This document shows positions 34,554 to 42,535 of a DNA stretch of 64,000 nucleotides, piece by piece. The notes below the pieces were generated by a model. The model saw only the letters and a list, made by a program, of their open reading frames with translations, searched no databases and had not been told where the DNA came from. Position 1 is the first letter of the stretch; each line of letters begins with the position of its first letter. The DNA is taken from the NCBI GenBank assembly GCA_963727765.1, contig CAVSGZ010000008.1, forward strand, positions 868,001 to 932,000, read 5' to 3'. The stretch is from FEN-299 sp963727765. Lineage in GTDB: Bacteria > Acidobacteriota > Vicinamibacteria > Vicinamibacterales > Fen-181. Position numbers and translations under genes: made by a program.

Positions 34554-35819
34554 TCAGAGGAAGTTCTTGAGCGCCTTGCGCGCCGTGCAATCCGGGCGGA
34601 CGTCGGTCTCGATGGTCACCCGGATCGACCGCTTCCCGTCGTTGAGTTCCACCACCGTGCCCGGCGACAGATGGGTCGGCACCTTGATGAAGCCGCAGCT
34701 CAGCCCTTTGACCTGGAGGCCGGCGGGCGGGTTCGGTGTGGCCACGCTGTAGATCCGGCCGTCGTGGCGCCCGATCGCCATATCGGTCGCGCACGTCAGG
34801 ACCGTGCCGATCTCCTGCCCCTGCAGATCGCGGACGACCGCCTGGTGTGCGTCGACCTTGCGCAGGTCGTGGCCGACGAACGTCAGCGTCCAGGGGGCGT
34901 CGCCGGCCTTGTCGAGCGCGGCGGAGCCGAGGAAGGTCTTGGTGAATCCGGTGTGCGCCGCGTCGAACGGCAGCGCGAACGGCCACGGGTGGTGGATGAA
35001 CGTCCAGTGGCCGATGTCCTGATGCGAGAGCGGCAGGACGGCGCCGGTGCGCAGCGAGTCGCGCGCGGCCAGGCCGCAGGCCGTCAGGCCGAACTCGCGG
35101 CCGGCTTCCATCAGCAGCTCCCACACCCTGACGTTGTGCTGGCGCTCGACGAAGATCTCGAAGCCCACCTCGCCCGTGTAGCCCGAGCGCGAGAGCAGCA
35201 GCGGCGTGCCGTCGAGGAGCTGCGCGCCGGCCGCGAACGAGGATGCCGGGTCGAAGTGGCCCTTGAAGGAGAAGTAGGGCATCGACTCGAACACCGAGTC
35301 GGGCGCCTTCAGCACCTTCTGCATGATCTTGATCGACGCCGGCCCCTGGATGTCGATCTTCCCCAGCCGGTCGGTCAGATCGATCAGGCGGACGTCCCGA
35401 TTCCCGCGGTTCGCCTCGAGGTGCGCCGCGATCACACCGCCCATCCCGGCGTTGACGACGGCCAGGTATTCCTGGTCGGCGATCTTGTAGACAATGCTGT
35501 CGTCGATCGCGTGGCCGTGTTCGTCGAGAAACACGCCGTAGACGCACTTGCCTGGCGTCAGCGGCGCGTTGTCCTTGCCCACGCAGGCGAGCAGGTTCCG
35601 CGTGAAGCACCACTGGAGCAGGTCGAACGCGCCCGGGCCGAGGACCCGCACCGCGGCCATGTGGCTCGTGTCGAACAGCCCGGCGCGGTTCACGACGACG
35701 AGGTGCTCGTCCTTCGCGCTGGCGTACCAGACCGGCATCAGGTAGTCGCCGAACTCGACGATATTGGCGCCATGCCCGGCATGCCAGTCGTAGAGCGGGG
35801 TCTGCTTCTTGGTGGTCAT
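34554..35819 (-). CDS. gcvT: GcvT-family aminomethyltransferase
   Basis: 421 residues, longer than typical GcvT (about 365). TPLYDWHAGHGANIVEFGDY and GLFDTSHMAAVRV are the N-terminal family signatures, with LSRSGYTGEVGFEIFV and GLAARDSLRTGAVLPL in the folate-binding core and GFTKTFLG at the start of the C-terminal barrel. Such proteins transfer one-carbon units to tetrahydrofolate. No gcvH or gcvP lies within the window, so it may act alone (for example as a demethylase) or serve a cleavage system encoded elsewhere. Start at 35819, after GGAAGGGG. Confidence 0.82.
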   Translation of the reverse strand: MTTKKQTPLYDWHAGHGANIVEFGDYLMPVWYASAKDEHLVVVNRAGLFDTSHMAAVRVLGPGAFDLLQWCFTRNLLACVGKDNAPLTPGKCVYGVFLDEHGHAIDDSIVYKIADQEYLAVVNAGMGGVIAAHLEANRGNRDVRLIDLTDRLGKIDIQGPASIKIMQKVLKAPDSVFESMPYFSFKGHFDPASSFAAGAQLLDGTPLLLSRSGYTGEVGFEIFVERQHNVRVWELLMEAGREFGLTACGLAARDSLRTGAVLPLSHQDIGHWTFIHHPWPFALPFDAAHTGFTKTFLGSAALDKAGDAPWTLTFVGHDLRKVDAHQAVVRDLQGQEIGTVLTCATDMAIGRHDGRIYSVATPNPPAGLQVKGLSCGFIKVPTHLSPGTVVELNDGKRSIRVTIETDVRPDCTARKALKNFL

Positions 35820-35973
35820 CGGGTGGTCCCCTTCCATCTATGAGTGCCCGCGGACGGTCGGGGAGCCGAAGGTCGTCAGGCTCCGCGCGGCCGAACTGAA
35901 AGCCTATCACCAGAGGGGAGTGGATGCGAAGGCGCTAGAATGGGACCGCTCACAGGCAGAAGGAGGAAAACCC

Positions 35974-36477
35974 ATGGGTACCAGAGGGCGTGCGATTGTC
36001 GGCATGGACGTTGATGTGCTGCTCGACATGCTCAATCGCGCGTACGCGAGCGAGTGGTTGGCCTACTACCAGTACTGGCTCGGGGCGAAGCTGATCAAGG
36101 GGCCGATGAAGGACGCGGTGGCCGCGGAACTCACGCTGCACGCGACCGAGGAGCTCAATCACGCCGTCCTGCTGGCCGGCCGGATCATCCAACTCGGCGG
36201 CACGCCGGTGCTCGACCCGAAGGACTGGTTCAAGCTGAGCCCCTGCGCGTACGACGCGCCGGCGGACGCTTACGTCGCCGCGCTGCTGTCGCAGAACATC
36301 GCGGGCGAGCAGTGCGCCATCTCGTCCTACAAGAGCCTGATGGACACGACCAAGGACAAGGACATGGTGACCTACAACCTAGCCCTGACCATCCTCGAAC
36401 AGGAAGTCGAGCACGAAGAGGATCTCCAGAGCCTGAAAGAAGACCTGGACCTGATGATGGCGCGCGGCAGCCGGTGA
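35974..36477 (+). CDS. Ferritin-like (bacterioferritin/Dps-related) protein
   Basis: 167 residues forming a four-helix di-iron fold: EWLAYYQYWLGAKL (Glu in helix 1), ATEELNHAVLLAGRI (ExxH in helix 2), AGEQCAISSYKSL (Glu in helix 3) and LEQEVEHEEDL (ExxH in helix 4). Strong AAGGAGG ribosome site 7 bases before the ATG. Likely iron storage or oxidative protection; a second ferritin lies at 18.2 kb. Confidence 0.85.
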   Translation: MGTRGRAIVGMDVDVLLDMLNRAYASEWLAYYQYWLGAKLIKGPMKDAVAAELTLHATEELNHAVLLAGRIIQLGGTPVLDPKDWFKLSPCAYDAPADAYVAALLSQNIAGEQCAISSYKSLMDTTKDKDMVTYNLALTILEQEVEHEEDLQSLKEDLDLMMARGSR

Positions 36478-36537
36478 CGGCCGCCGGCCAGAAGGACCCG
36501 CAGGCCAGGAAACCGGCGAAGTGACGGGACCACGGGG

Positions 36538-38188
36538 TCAGCGCGCCAAGCCGGCCCATGCCGCCTGGAAGCCGACTCCGCCCGTCGCTGAGAACAGATA
36601 GTCCGTGTTCCCAATGTAAAACGCGAGCACGCTCGTGTCGGTGATGACGTCCGAATAGAGAAACGGTGTCAGACAGACCGTGAAGTCGAACGGCGTGCCG
36701 TCGGAGTACGTGCCCGACAGGATCGACTTCCGCAAGGCCGTCAGTTTGACTTTCTGCGCGTCGGTCAGGGTTCCGTAGACCTGCGCGAATGTCGTCGCAT
36801 ACCAGTAGTTGTTCTCGCCGTCGCGCTCGCCGTAGGTTCCCGAGAGGCTGAGGACCTGCGCCTTTACGCTGTCGGCCGAGGCCGTCGATACCAACAGGCC
36901 GCGGAGCAGCGTGGCGATTTGCGTCCGGATCCCCACGATGCTCGCCGTCGACGATGCGTAGAGGTTCGCGCGCTGCGTGTCCACCAGGCTCGAGATCGCC
37001 GCCGCCTGGTCGGACGTGACGTAGCCCTTCGAACTGTCTGAAAGGGCCGAACCGGCCGTGGCCGTCAGCGTCTCGTCGATGCTGTAGCCCTCGTGCCCGA
37101 CCGCCGGGGCGTCCTTCATGTAGAAGGACCCGTAGTAGGTCCCGTGGCGTTCGGGACAGAAGTAGATGTCCGCGTCGATGGAACCCGCGTACCAGCTGAA
37201 CAGGTCGCCGGCGTAAGTCATCACGGCAACAGCCGTGCCCTGCGGCAGCGTCGACATGCGGGCCTGGATCTGGGCGTCGGTGACATCGGGCCAGGACTTC
37301 CAGCCCTTGCCCTTCATGGCGTCCAGGTAGGCCTTTTGCGCGGGACTCATGGAACCAAGGATGGTGGCGTACAGCAGCGCGCGATCGAACGCGAGTTGTC
37401 CGTCGATGACATACAGGCCGCGTGAGGCCTGCCTGACGGCGTCCAGGCTCAGGCCCGACGCCCCGGACGGGAGGTCGCCGTCAATCAGGCGCCGGAACGC
37501 CTGCATGAGCGGAAAGCGCTGGTAGCCGGTACTGGAAGTACTCGTCCTGCTGGGACGCTGCGAGCGTCTCCAGCTGTGCGAACTGGGCGTCGCTGAGGAT
37601 GAAGATGACGTTGTTCGCGATACGCGTCAGGAAGCTGGTGTTGTGGCCCATGTCGTCCGGATCGTTGTCGCGCAGGTACTGGAACCCCGTGTAGTCCGCC
37701 ACCTTGCCGGGCGGAAAGAACGACTGCGAGTCGAGGTTGCCGGTCATCAGGCCGAGGCCGGCAAACGCCAGCGTTGTTCGCTGCGCTTCGTCGGAGAGCG
37801 AGTCAGCCAGCGTGTACCGGACCGACGTCGTGACGGTCACAGACTTCTGACTCGTCGCCGAGCCCGCCGCGTTGGTGGTCGTCAGGCTCACCGTGAACGC
37901 ACCCGTCGTGGAGAACGTATGGGTCGGGCTCTGCGCCGTGCTCGAGCTGCCGTCGCCGAACGTCCACGCCCAGGAGGTGGGAGACCCTGTGGAGGTATCG
38001 GTGAACTGCACCAGCTGACCGGTCATCGGCGCGCCGGGCGCGACGGTGAACGATGGCAGTGGGGCCAGGGCGGACGATGACGAGAGTCCCATGGAGGCGC
38101 TGCCGCAGGCCGACAGAGCGAGCCCCACGGCGACGAGCCCCAGGGCCACCAGACACCGCGCAGAGAACCTGGATGAACGTGTGCGCAT
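36538..38188 (-). CDS. PKD-domain lipoprotein with a domain of unknown function, frameshifted
   Basis: About 549 residues in two frames. The N-terminal part has a lipoprotein signal ending LALSAC and a PKD domain (GQLVQFTDTSTGSPTSWAW to FTVSLTTTNAAG; about 55-115). A domain shared with the protein at 41.2-42.5 kb follows: DSLSDEAQRTTLAFAGLGLMTG, SFFPPGKVADYTGFQYLRDND, FILSDAQFAQLETLAASQQ. One extra base near 37517 shifts the frame. The rest (from MQAFRRLIDGDLPSG) continues the same domain with SWYAGSIDADIYFCPERHGT and FYMKDAPAVGHEGYS. The protein is outer-envelope anchored by inference. Four phased GCAAGA-type repeats lie just upstream of its start. I do not recognise the shared domain. Confidence 0.75.
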
Positions 38189-38245
38189 GATTCGCTCCCG
38201 AGGGGTTGTGAGAACCGTCCCTCGAAGAGGAATGTAGCAGGCGAG

Positions 38246-38284
38246 TCTTACCGGGATCTTGCGGGTGTCTTGCGAATCCCTTGC
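38246..38284 (-). promoter_or_regulatory. Four 11-bp-phased GCAAGA repeats upstream of the PKD lipoprotein gene
   Basis: Read on the + strand, TCTTAC (38246), TCTTGC (38257), TCTTGC (38268) and CCTTGC (38279) are spaced exactly 11 bases apart. In the direction of the gene this is four GYAAGR units; the last ends 57 bases before the ATG and is followed after about five bases by CTGCTA, a possible -10. The same units occur before the PEBP gene. OmpR-type regulators bind such phased direct repeats. Confidence 0.6.
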
Positions 38285-38359
38285 ACGCCCAGGACGTGTG
38301 GGCCGCCTGTGTCTGAAGGAGGAGGGGCCACGGCCCGCTGTCCCGGCAGGTGGAGAGAG

Positions 38360-39832
38360 TCAGCGCAAGACGCCGCGAATTTCGGCGCGCAGGCCGCCGG
38401 CAGGCGGGCGGTGGAAGCTCAGCGTCATCCCGATGCGGGCCACCGACTCGCCGGCGATGGCGAGCCCCAGGCCCCTTCCGTCCGGGCGCCGCGTGCGCGC
38501 CTCGGATCCCCTGAACCAGCGCGTGGTCATTTTCGCCAGTTCCTCTTCGGTCACGCCAGGCCCATCGTCGGTCACCGAGAGCACGAATCCGTCGCTGGTC
38601 CGATCGAGCACGACCGCGACATGGCCGCCGGGCCGGTTGTAGCGGACGGCGTTGTCCACGAGGTTGCCGACGGCCTGTTCGAGCAGCGTCGAATCAGCCG
38701 TCGCGACGATCGGCGGATCGGGAGCGGCGACGTTCAGGTCCACCTCAAACGCCGCCGCGATCGGTCGATGCCGGTCGACGACGTGCCGGACGACGGCGGA
38801 GAGGTCGACGGGCAGCAGCGGCGGCGTTTCGCGCCGCTCGTCGAGCCGCGTCGCGGCGCCGAGGTTGCGAAGCAGCGAGCCCATGTAGTGCGCCTCCTGT
38901 ACGGCGGCACGGACGACGCCCTGCTCGGCCGTCGAGGCGAGCTTCCGGTCGAGTTCCGCGAGATGCCCCTGGAGGACCGAGAGGGGGATGGCCACGTCGT
39001 GCGTCGTATTCGCCACGAAGTCGCGCAGCGTCTGTTCGCGCGCCTGGAGGTCGACGAGGTGCGCGCGGATCTCCTGCCCGGCGTCGTTGAACGCCCCGGC
39101 GACCGCCGCCACTTCCTCCGGTCCTTCGACGGGCACCGGCGTGGCGTAGTGTGAAGCGGCCGACGCGCGAACGCCGTCGGCGAGCCGGCGCAGCCGCCCG
39201 ATGACCGGCCCCGCGGCGAACCATGCCGCGGCGAGCACGCTGATGACGACGAGCAGCAGCGCCTGCGTCTGGTCGCGAAGCTCGCCGGGGCGCGGCGGGA
39301 TGCGGGCCAGCAGGTAGGCGCACGGCCCCTCTCCGCCGAGCGGAACGACGAGCGAGACGCCCGGCCCGGACGGAGCGAGGTAGGCGCTCGCCGTCGCGCC
39401 GCTCCGATCGCGAGGGAGTGGAGGCGCATCCGAGGCGCTGGGCCGGCCGTTCGTGTCGTAAGCGAAGAACTCGTAAGCCCCGCTGCCGCCAGGGCCGGGT
39501 CCCTGCGGGCCGGCAGCTCCCCGCGGCGGATTGTCGGGCCCCGGGGGAGGCTGATCGCCACGCGGCGCCGGCGGAGGCTGCTCGCCACGGAGGGCCGGCC
39601 CGCGCGCAGGTCCGCCGCGCGGGATGTCCCCGCCACGTCCCGGCCGACCGGCCCGCGGCGGGTCGGCCTCGCAGCGCTCCTTGAGGCCGGTGGCAAGATC
39701 GAACGCCACCGACTGCCGCAGCTCGTCTTCCTTGGTCGCAAGCCGCATGCGGGTATCGATGAGAAACCACGCGGCAGCCAGCGGCACCGCGACAGCGAGA
39801 CCGGTGAGGAAGAGGCGCGTGCGCAGTGTCAT
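38360..39832 (-). CDS. Sensor histidine kinase with Pro/Gly-rich periplasmic region
   Basis: 490 residues: TM1 (about 7-25), a periplasmic region rich in Pro, Gly and Arg (about 54-117) followed by a small sensor fold, TM2 (191-210), a HAMP-like linker, phospho-acceptor His278 in ANTTHDVAIPLSVLQGH, and an ATPase domain with VGNLVDNAVRYN, VTDDGPGV and GRGLGLAIAG. The H-box reads HDVAIPL rather than HELRTPL. Its ATG overlaps the TGA of the response regulator gene (39829-39832), so the pair is coupled. Located between the two paralogous envelope proteins it probably regulates. Confidence 0.9.
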   Translation of the reverse strand: MTLRTRLFLTGLAVAVPLAAAWFLIDTRMRLATKEDELRQSVAFDLATGLKERCEADPPRAGRPGRGGDIPRGGPARGPALRGEQPPPAPRGDQPPPGPDNPPRGAAGPQGPGPGGSGAYEFFAYDTNGRPSASDAPPLPRDRSGATASAYLAPSGPGVSLVVPLGGEGPCAYLLARIPPRPGELRDQTQALLLVVISVLAAAWFAAGPVIGRLRRLADGVRASAASHYATPVPVEGPEEVAAVAGAFNDAGQEIRAHLVDLQAREQTLRDFVANTTHDVAIPLSVLQGHLAELDRKLASTAEQGVVRAAVQEAHYMGSLLRNLGAATRLDERRETPPLLPVDLSAVVRHVVDRHRPIAAAFEVDLNVAAPDPPIVATADSTLLEQAVGNLVDNAVRYNRPGGHVAVVLDRTSDGFVLSVTDDGPGVTEEELAKMTTRWFRGSEARTRRPDGRGLGLAIAGESVARIGMTLSFHRPPAGGLRAEIRGVLR

Positions 39833-40500
39833 TCGCCGTCCTCCAGGCGATAGCCGATGCCCCACACCGTGGCGACCCGCTGGCCGGCGGAGCCGAGCTT
39901 GCGCCTGAGGCGCGACACATGCGCGTCGAGCGAGCGCTCGTCGCCGTCGCGCGCGGGATCGAGCACGTGATCCGCCAGCCACACCCGCGACACAGCGGTG
40001 CCGGGCCGGCGGGCCAGCGCCGCGAGCAGATCGAACTCGACGCGTGTGAGGTCGATGTCCTTGCCGTCGACGGTCACGCGCCGCGCAGCGGGATCGAGAC
40101 GAATCGGGCCGAGCGCCAGCACACTGCCGTCCTGGGAGAGCACCGGGCGCCGCAGCCTGGCACGGACGCGGGCCAGCAGCTCCTCCGGCCAGAACGGCTT
40201 GGTCAGGTAGTCGTCGGCGCCCAGTTCGAGCGCGCGCACCTTGTCGGACGCGTCCTGCCTGGCGCTCAGTACCAGCACCGGCACGCTGTGATGTTCGGAC
40301 CGGAGCGCCTTCAGCACGTCGAAGCCGTGCGCGCCGGGCAGCATCAGGTCGAGGACGATCAGCGCGAACGAGGAGAAGTCGGCGACCAGGGCCTCGTCGC
40401 CGCGCCGGGCCCACGTGGTCTCGTAGCCGGCGGAGCGCAGGCTGTCGGCCACCTGCCGACCGAGCTTCTCGTCGTCTTCGACCAGGAGCACGCGCGTCAT
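39829..40500 (-). CDS. OmpR-family response regulator
   Basis: 223 residues: receiver domain with Asp51 (VLDLMLPG) and LTKPF, winged-helix domain with LTRVEFDLLAALARRPG, SLDAHVSRLRRKLG and VWGIGYRL. Divergent from the PEBP gene, with 94 bases between the start codons. Those bases contain two phased GCAAGA units that could serve autoregulation as well as the PEBP operon. Partner kinase overlaps downstream. Confidence 0.92.
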   Translation of the reverse strand: MTRVLLVEDDEKLGRQVADSLRSAGYETTWARRGDEALVADFSSFALIVLDLMLPGAHGFDVLKALRSEHHSVPVLVLSARQDASDKVRALELGADDYLTKPFWPEELLARVRARLRRPVLSQDGSVLALGPIRLDPAARRVTVDGKDIDLTRVEFDLLAALARRPGTAVSRVWLADHVLDPARDGDERSLDAHVSRLRRKLGSAGQRVATVWGIGYRLEDGE

Positions 40501-40530
40501 GAGCGGAAGATTACACCCAACCCGGGCCCG

Positions 40531-40547
40531 GCAAGACTTTCGCAAGA
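40531..40547 (+). promoter_or_regulatory. Two 11-bp-phased GCAAGA repeats upstream of the PEBP gene
   Basis: GCAAGA at 40531-40536 and 40542-40547, 11 bases apart, oriented toward the PEBP gene and ending 47 bases before its ATG. CTGTTA follows after five bases, at the same offset as CTGCTA after the repeats at 38246-38284. The divergent response regulator gene starts 31 bases away on the other side. Confidence 0.55.
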
Positions 40548-40594
40548 TCCGGCTGTTAGCGTGAGGTCATGGCACATGCACAGGTGGTGGAATC

Positions 40595-41185
40595 ATGAAC
40601 AGGCTGCTCGTCGTCCTGGCGCTGCTGGCGGCGGTCGCGGGGTCGGTTCAGGCGCGGGTGCCGAGATTCAAGAACGAGGCGGGCGGGCCGTTCGTCCTGC
40701 GCAGTCCAGCCGTCGCGGCCGACGGCGTGCTGCCGAGACAGTTCACGGGGGACGGCGAGGCTGTGACGCCGCCGCTCGAGTGGAGCGGAGCGCCGGCGGG
40801 CACCAGGAGCTACGCGCTCGTGATGCACCACATCGATCCCGAAGGGGTCGTGAAGTGGTACTGGGTGCTCTACGACATCCCGGCCGACGTCCACAGCCTG
40901 CCGCAGAACGTGAAGGGGATCGGCACGCTCGGCAACAACAACATCAATCGCCGCACCGAATACGCCCCGCCGCATTCGAAGGGACCGGGTCCGAAGACCT
41001 ACGTCCTGACCGTCTACGCACTGTCGGCCCCGCCACACCTCACGGTGCCCCCCGCCGAGGTGACTCGCGAGGTGCTGCTGGCTGCGATCGCGGACCGCAT
41101 GCTCGGCAGCGCGGAACTGCGCGTGACGTACACGCGCCCCGGCACCACCGCACCCCGGCTGGACGGAGGAATCAACCATGAGTGA
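40595..41185 (+). CDS. Exported PEBP-family protein (YbhB/YbcL-like)
   Basis: 196 residues: signal peptide (LLVVLALLAAVAGSVQA), then a phosphatidylethanolamine-binding fold with GEAVTPPLEWSGAPAGTRSYAL, HHIDPEG and WYWVLYDIP, the ligand-pocket motifs of bacterial Raf-kinase-inhibitor-like proteins. The family's bacterial role is poorly known. Its last 8 bases overlap the next gene (start 41178), so both products are made together. Phased GCAAGA repeats lie upstream. Confidence 0.88.
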   Translation: MNRLLVVLALLAAVAGSVQARVPRFKNEAGGPFVLRSPAVAADGVLPRQFTGDGEAVTPPLEWSGAPAGTRSYALVMHHIDPEGVVKWYWVLYDIPADVHSLPQNVKGIGTLGNNNINRRTEYAPPHSKGPGPKTYVLTVYALSAPPHLTVPPAEVTREVLLAAIADRMLGSAELRVTYTRPGTTAPRLDGGINHE

Positions 41186-42482
41186 CAGACGCCAGCGCCT
41201 CACATCGGCCGCGGTTGCGGCCTTCCTGCTTCTCTGCCTCGCGCCGCCGGCAGGCGCCCAGGGCCAGCGCCGAGGCGGAGCCGATCCCCAGCACCAGCGT
41301 CCGGGGCCCGAGCGCTACTCGATCGAGCAGGCGATCTCGGACGAGGCGCAGCTGCACACGATCGCGTTCAGCGGCCTGGCGTTCCTGACCGGCGATTTCG
41401 GCGCGTCCACGTTCCTGCCGCCGGGCAAGGTGTGCGACTTTTTCGGGTTCCAGTACATGCGCGACATCGACCGGCAGGAGAAGGGCCACAACCCGATCTT
41501 CCTCGACCGCGTCGCCGGAAACGTGCTGTCGATCCTGAGCGACGCCCAGCGAACCCAGTTCGAGAGGGCAGCGCGCCAGGAGGCCCAGGAGTGGCGCACG
41601 CTGGCCGAGAGGCGGTTCCCGCTCATCAAGGCGTTCTGGCGCCAGAGAACTGGTGAACTGCCAGCCGGCAGCGCAGGCCTCGACAGGCAGTCGGTGATCC
41701 AGTACGTGGGCGACCTGTTCGCGTTCGACGCCGAGCTCAGCTATCGGCGCGCCCAGCTGTTCGCCGAGGTCGCCAGGACCCTGTCACCAGAGGCGAAGGC
41801 CCATCTCGCCGCGATGAAGTTCGGCGACTTCGGCACGTGGCCGGACGTGGACGTCGAGGGCTACAAACTGCCGCGGGGCACGGAGAAGATCGTCAACGTC
41901 ACCTACATGACCTACGCCAGCGAGTTCTTCAGCTGGTACGCGGGCTCGGTCGAGGCGGACACCTACTTCTGCCCCGAGCGGCACGGCACCTATTTCGGTG
42001 GCTTCTACATGAAGGACATGCCCGCGATGGGGCAGCGGAGCTTCGACATCAGCACGTCGATCACGGGCGACAGCGGCGCGGCGTTCCTCGATGCCCTGAC
42101 GCCGGCCCAGCGCGGTCAGATCACCGGCATCATCGAGCGGCAGCGTCCGGCACTCATGAAGGCCGTGGAGACGCGAAGGGCCATTGCCACCGAGCTGCGC
42201 AAGTTCCTCGCGGGCCAGACACCCGACCGGGCCACGGTCGTTGCGCTGGGCCGCCGGTACGGCGAACTCGACGGCGAGATGTCCTACTCCTACACCGCGG
42301 CGTTCGCGGCCGTCTACAAGACGCTGACCGCCGACCAGCGCCAGACTCTGGTGCGCCTGCGCAACCTCCCGGGCTACACGAGCGCCCCCGCGTATCTGTA
42401 TTCGGACCCGCTGTCGACCGCACCGGTGCTGCCGGACACGGACCACTTCTTCTTCGCGCCCGGCAAGGCGGCGGGCCGGTAG
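41178..42482 (+). CDS. Exported protein of unknown function, paralogue of the PKD lipoprotein
   Basis: 434 residues with a signal peptide (LTSAAVAAFLLLCLAPPAGA). It shares with the protein at 36.5-38.2 kb a whole domain: AISDEAQLHTIAFSGLAFLTG, FLPPGKVCDFFGFQYMRDID, NVLSILSDAQRTQFE, FSWYAGSVEADTYFCPERHG, YFGGFYMKDMPAMG and the tail YLYSDPLST. Most conserved is the block WYAGS.[DE]AD.YFCPERHGTY. It lacks the PKD domain and the lipobox. The single Cys in that block could bind a ligand or metal. I do not recognise the family. Translationally coupled to the PEBP gene. Confidence 0.8.
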   Translation: MSDRRQRLTSAAVAAFLLLCLAPPAGAQGQRRGGADPQHQRPGPERYSIEQAISDEAQLHTIAFSGLAFLTGDFGASTFLPPGKVCDFFGFQYMRDIDRQEKGHNPIFLDRVAGNVLSILSDAQRTQFERAARQEAQEWRTLAERRFPLIKAFWRQRTGELPAGSAGLDRQSVIQYVGDLFAFDAELSYRRAQLFAEVARTLSPEAKAHLAAMKFGDFGTWPDVDVEGYKLPRGTEKIVNVTYMTYASEFFSWYAGSVEADTYFCPERHGTYFGGFYMKDMPAMGQRSFDISTSITGDSGAAFLDALTPAQRGQITGIIERQRPALMKAVETRRAIATELRKFLAGQTPDRATVVALGRRYGELDGEMSYSYTAAFAAVYKTLTADQRQTLVRLRNLPGYTSAPAYLYSDPLSTAPVLPDTDHFFFAPGKAAGR

Positions 42483-42535
42483 TCCACGAGCACGACCGCA
42501 GGTTTCGGCTGCCAGCCTGCCGCCTGCGTCGGCGC

